Shown here: in pieces, positions 23,900 through 25,721 of the stretch | Layout: each line of letters starts with the position of its first letter | Numbering within the stretch: the first letter of the stretch is position 1 | Assembly: GCA_038229135.1 (NCBI GenBank) | Contig: JBBROS010000047.1 | Coordinates: 1-25,721 of the forward strand | DNA length: 25,721 bases | DNA from: JBBROS01 sp038229135 | GTDB lineage: Bacteria > Pseudomonadota > Alphaproteobacteria > Acetobacterales > Acetobacteraceae | Direction: 5' to 3' | Position numbers and translations under genes: made by a program | Notes under the pieces: model-generated | The model's input: the letters and a program-made list of their open reading frames with translations, nothing else | What the model was told of the DNA's origin: nothing | Database searches by the model: none

Positions 23900-25122
23900 G
23901 CGGGCCCGCACCCGGGGAGGCACCGGGCCAGAAGCGGCTGCTGGTCGTCTCCCCCCGGTTCCTCTTCCCCATGGACCAGGGCGGCCGCATCCGCACCGCC
24001 AACACGCTGCACCACCTGAAAGGCGGCGCCTTCCACGTCACCCTCGCCTCCCCGGCCCCGCCCGACCACGCGCGCTTCGCCGAGGAAACGGCGTGGGTCT
24101 GCGACGAATGGCTCCACTGGGCCGAGCCCAAACCCGGCAAGCTCGCCAAGATCGCCGCCCTCGCCGGCCGCCTGCCTGTCTCGGTGCTCAGCGACGTGTC
24201 GGACGCCGGGCGCGAAGTGGTCGGCAGGGCGCTGGCGGCCAAGCCGGACCTGGTGATCGTCGATTTCCCACACGCCCACGTGCTGATGCCCGAGCCGCCG
24301 CCACCCGCCTCCATCCTGTTCACCCACAACGTCGAGGCAGAGATCTTCGAGCGCCAGGCAAAGATCGCGCCTTTCCCAATGCGCCTCGTCTGGGCCCACG
24401 AGGCCGGCAAGATGCGCTCCTTTGAGCAGCGCGTGCTGGCCGCCTACCGCACCGTGTTCGCGGTGTCCGAGCGGGACGCCGCGGCCTTGCGCGCCGCCTA
24501 CGCCCTGCCGAACGTCCACGCGGTCGAGACCGGGGTGGACACCGAATACTACGCCTTCCATCCCCGCCCGGCCCCGATCGAAGACGGCGGCACCATCGCC
24601 TTCACCGGCGCCATGGACAGCCGCAGCAACATCGAAGGCATCCGCTTCCTGCTCCACGAGGTCTGGCCCCTGGTCCTCGCTCGCCGACCGCGCGCAAAGG
24701 CCCTCATCGTCGGCCGCAATCCCCCACCCGCCCTCGTCGCCGAGGCCCGCGCCCTCGGCTACGGCTGGACCTTCACCGGCTTCGTGGACGACGTCCGCCC
24801 CTACGTCGCCCAGGCCCACGCCTACATGATCCCGCTCCGCGTCGGCAGCGGCACCCGCATCAAGGTCTACGAGGCCATGGCCATGGGCTGCCCCGTCGTC
24901 TCGACCGCAGTGGGCGTCGAGGGCCTCGCCGTAATACCGGGGGAACACTACTTGGCCGCAGAAGATGCGGGGGCGTTTGCCGGAGCGATCGCACACCTGC
25001 TTGCCGAACCAGCCATAGCGGCCTCCGTCGCGACCTCCGCGCGCACCCTCGTCGAGACCCAGTGCAGCTGGGCGGCGGTCACTCGCCGGGTCGAGGGGCT
25101 CTGTCACAGTGGCCTGACCTGA
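23896..25122 (+). CDS. GT4-family glycosyltransferase
   Basis: A 408-residue GT-B fold enzyme, probably cytoplasmic or membrane-associated, adding a sugar during polysaccharide assembly. The N-terminal acceptor domain starts RLLVVSPRFLFPMDQGGRIR and contains ILFTHNVEAEIFERQA. The C-terminal donor domain has IAFTGAMDSRSNIEGIRFLL, AKALIVGRNP, WTFTGFVDDVRPYVAQA, and the nucleotide-sugar motif PLRVGSGTRIKVYEAMAMG followed by CPVVST, with the conserved Glu in YEAM. GTG at 23896 overlaps the dehydrogenase stop as GTGA, tying it to that enzyme's product pathway. It resembles glycosyltransferases of exopolysaccharide clusters; the sugar and linkage are unknown. No other polysaccharide gene follows before the window changes character at about 25123. 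Confidence 0.9.
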   Translation: MSGPAPGEAPGQKRLLVVSPRFLFPMDQGGRIRTANTLHHLKGGAFHVTLASPAPPDHARFAEETAWVCDEWLHWAEPKPGKLAKIAALAGRLPVSVLSDVSDAGREVVGRALAAKPDLVIVDFPHAHVLMPEPPPPASILFTHNVEAEIFERQAKIAPFPMRLVWAHEAGKMRSFEQRVLAAYRTVFAVSERDAAALRAAYALPNVHAVETGVDTEYYAFHPRPAPIEDGGTIAFTGAMDSRSNIEGIRFLLHEVWPLVLARRPRAKALIVGRNPPPALVAEARALGYGWTFTGFVDDVRPYVAQAHAYMIPLRVGSGTRIKVYEAMAMGCPVVSTAVGVEGLAVIPGEHYLAAEDAGAFAGAIAHLLAEPAIAASVATSARTLVETQCSWAAVTRRVEGLCHSGLT

Positions 25123-25175
25123 AGGGCCGACGGCGGTGCCCGAAGCGGCACTGCGGCGGACGATTTCTCCAGTCG

Positions 25176-25205
25176 TTGCAGCCGGACGCCGGGCCAGGCT
25201 AGGTT
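25176..25205 (+). promoter_or_regulatory. candidate promoter for the amidohydrolase gene
   Basis: TTGCAG (25176-25181) and TAGGTT (25200-25205) with an 18-bp spacer lie about 40 bp upstream of the amidohydrolase start, in the 120-bp gap after the glycosyltransferase. The -10 match is weak. Confidence 0.3.
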
Positions 25206-25209
25206 TTGG

Positions 25210-25231
25210 CAACCGCTCATAGAAGCGGTTG
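25210..25231 (+). promoter_or_regulatory. hairpin just upstream of the amidohydrolase ribosome-binding site
   Basis: CAACCGCT (25210-25217) and AGCGGTTG (25224-25231) form a perfect 8-bp stem with a 6-base loop, ending one base before the GGGGGA ribosome-binding site (about 25232-25236). There is no T-run, so it is not a classical terminator. It could be an operator or an RNA element affecting translation start. Confidence 0.45.
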
Positions 25232-25242
25232 GGGGAAACGGC

Positions 25243-25721
25243 ATGAGCCACGATCTGTTTGCCAGGCGCGAGATCCTTGGCGGTGCGTTCGCCGTCGCTG
25301 CCGGAGCGTCGATTGCCGCGGGCGCGCGACCTGCCGCTGCCCAACAGCCGGTGCCTTTCTCCAAGGGCACGGAGGCGCCGAAGCTCCGAGTGCCAATGAA
25401 CGCGACGGACTGCCACTTTCATATCTACGACAACCGCTTCCCACCGGCGCCAGGTGGCTTACCGGCTGCCGATGCGTCGCCCGCCGACTATCGTGCGCTG
25501 CAGGCCCGGATCGGCACGACCCGTGGGGTCGTGGTCCAGCCTTCCCTGTACGGCGTCGACAACCGCCCGACCCTAGAGGGTATGGCAGCGCTCGGACCGA
25601 ATTTCCGAGCCGTCGCCGTTCTCACCCCGTCCGTCACCGACGCCGAGCTGCAGCGACTCCACTCGCTCGGTGTCCGCGGGATCCGCTTCAACCTCGCCCA
25701 GGCCGGTGCGACCACGCTCGA
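25243..25721 (+). CDS. Tat-exported amidohydrolase-family protein (5' part, runs off window)
   Basis: The first 159 codons of a metal-dependent TIM-barrel hydrolase. ATG at 25243 follows GGGGGAAACGGC. Residues 7-30 look like a twin-arginine signal (ARREILGGAFAVAAGASIAA) ending near PAAAQQ, so the protein is probably exported folded. The barrel begins with MNATDCHFHIYDNRFP, whose His-x-His is the amidohydrolase metal motif, then GVVVQPSLYGVDNRPTLEGM and VRGIRFNLAQAG. These resemble the LigI/2-pyrone-4,6-dicarboxylate lactonase-like amidohydrolase group (Amidohydro_2). The frame is open to the end of the window. Codon use is visibly less GC-biased at the third position than in neighbouring genes, which may mark a different origin. 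The substrate is unknown. Confidence 0.85.
   Translation, partial: MSHDLFARREILGGAFAVAAGASIAAGARPAAAQQPVPFSKGTEAPKLRVPMNATDCHFHIYDNRFPPAPGGLPAADASPADYRALQARIGTTRGVVVQPSLYGVDNRPTLEGMAALGPNFRAVAVLTPSVTDAELQRLHSLGVRGIRFNLAQAGATTL

Noticed and set aside
21773..23923. A 716-codon open frame on the minus strand
   Set aside because: It lies opposite three well-supported plus-strand genes (gst end, phosphatase, dehydrogenase) and has low-complexity Gly/Ala/His composition with no family motifs; a GC-bias shadow.

Overview
The window is about 25.7 kb of very GC-rich, tightly packed bacterial chromosome with a strong preference for G or C at the third codon position. The gene set suggests an alphaproteobacterium, most likely Rhodospirillales of an Acetobacteraceae/Roseomonas-like type. 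The clues are a trxB/Lrp-family divergent pair, a psd-pssA pair, alphaproteobacterial SucC/SucD and MotA sequences, and SorAB-type sulfite dehydrogenase. This placement rests on protein resemblance only. I see no rRNA, tRNA, CRISPR array, insertion sequence or phage gene, and no gap above 300 bases lacks a gene.

Left part (1-5445): the tail of a probable DEAD-box RNA helicase with a 9-residue tandem repeat; glutaryl-CoA dehydrogenase (gcdH); an iron-sulfur RNA methyltransferase that seems to start at CTG and overlaps gcdH by CTGA; a class I methyltransferase; then on the minus strand sorA-sorB, a periplasmic molybdenum sulfite dehydrogenase and its cytochrome c.

Middle (5608-10997, all minus strand): a five-gene run read as frc, oxlT-like transporter, sucC, sucD, RraA-family aldolase. 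Frc activates oxalate to oxalyl-CoA, the carrier has both oxalate-contacting residues of OxlT, and SucCD can make succinyl-CoA, a possible CoA donor. No oxalyl-CoA decarboxylase lies in the window. This is the best candidate for an unusual metabolic module. A small acidic TPR-like protein is divergent from it.

Next (11464-14723): flagellar stator genes in the order motB-motA, with a repeat-rich MotB linker, then trxB. Right of that come the Lrp-family regulator divergent from trxB, a periplasmic histidine phosphatase, a GlsB/YeaQ small membrane protein, a GT-C (ArnT-like) glycosyltransferase, a threonine dehydratase-like PLP enzyme, and psd-pssA for phosphatidylethanolamine synthesis.

Right part (20335-25721): prs, a glutathione S-transferase and a histidine phosphatase in close succession; a GDP-mannose 6-dehydrogenase-like enzyme overlapping a GT4 glycosyltransferase (surface polysaccharide); and the start of a Tat-exported amidohydrolase whose base use looks less GC-biased than the rest. 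Two similar C/G-rich palindromes (11464-11513, 20191-20240) and a looser third (2948-2995) sit between genes.
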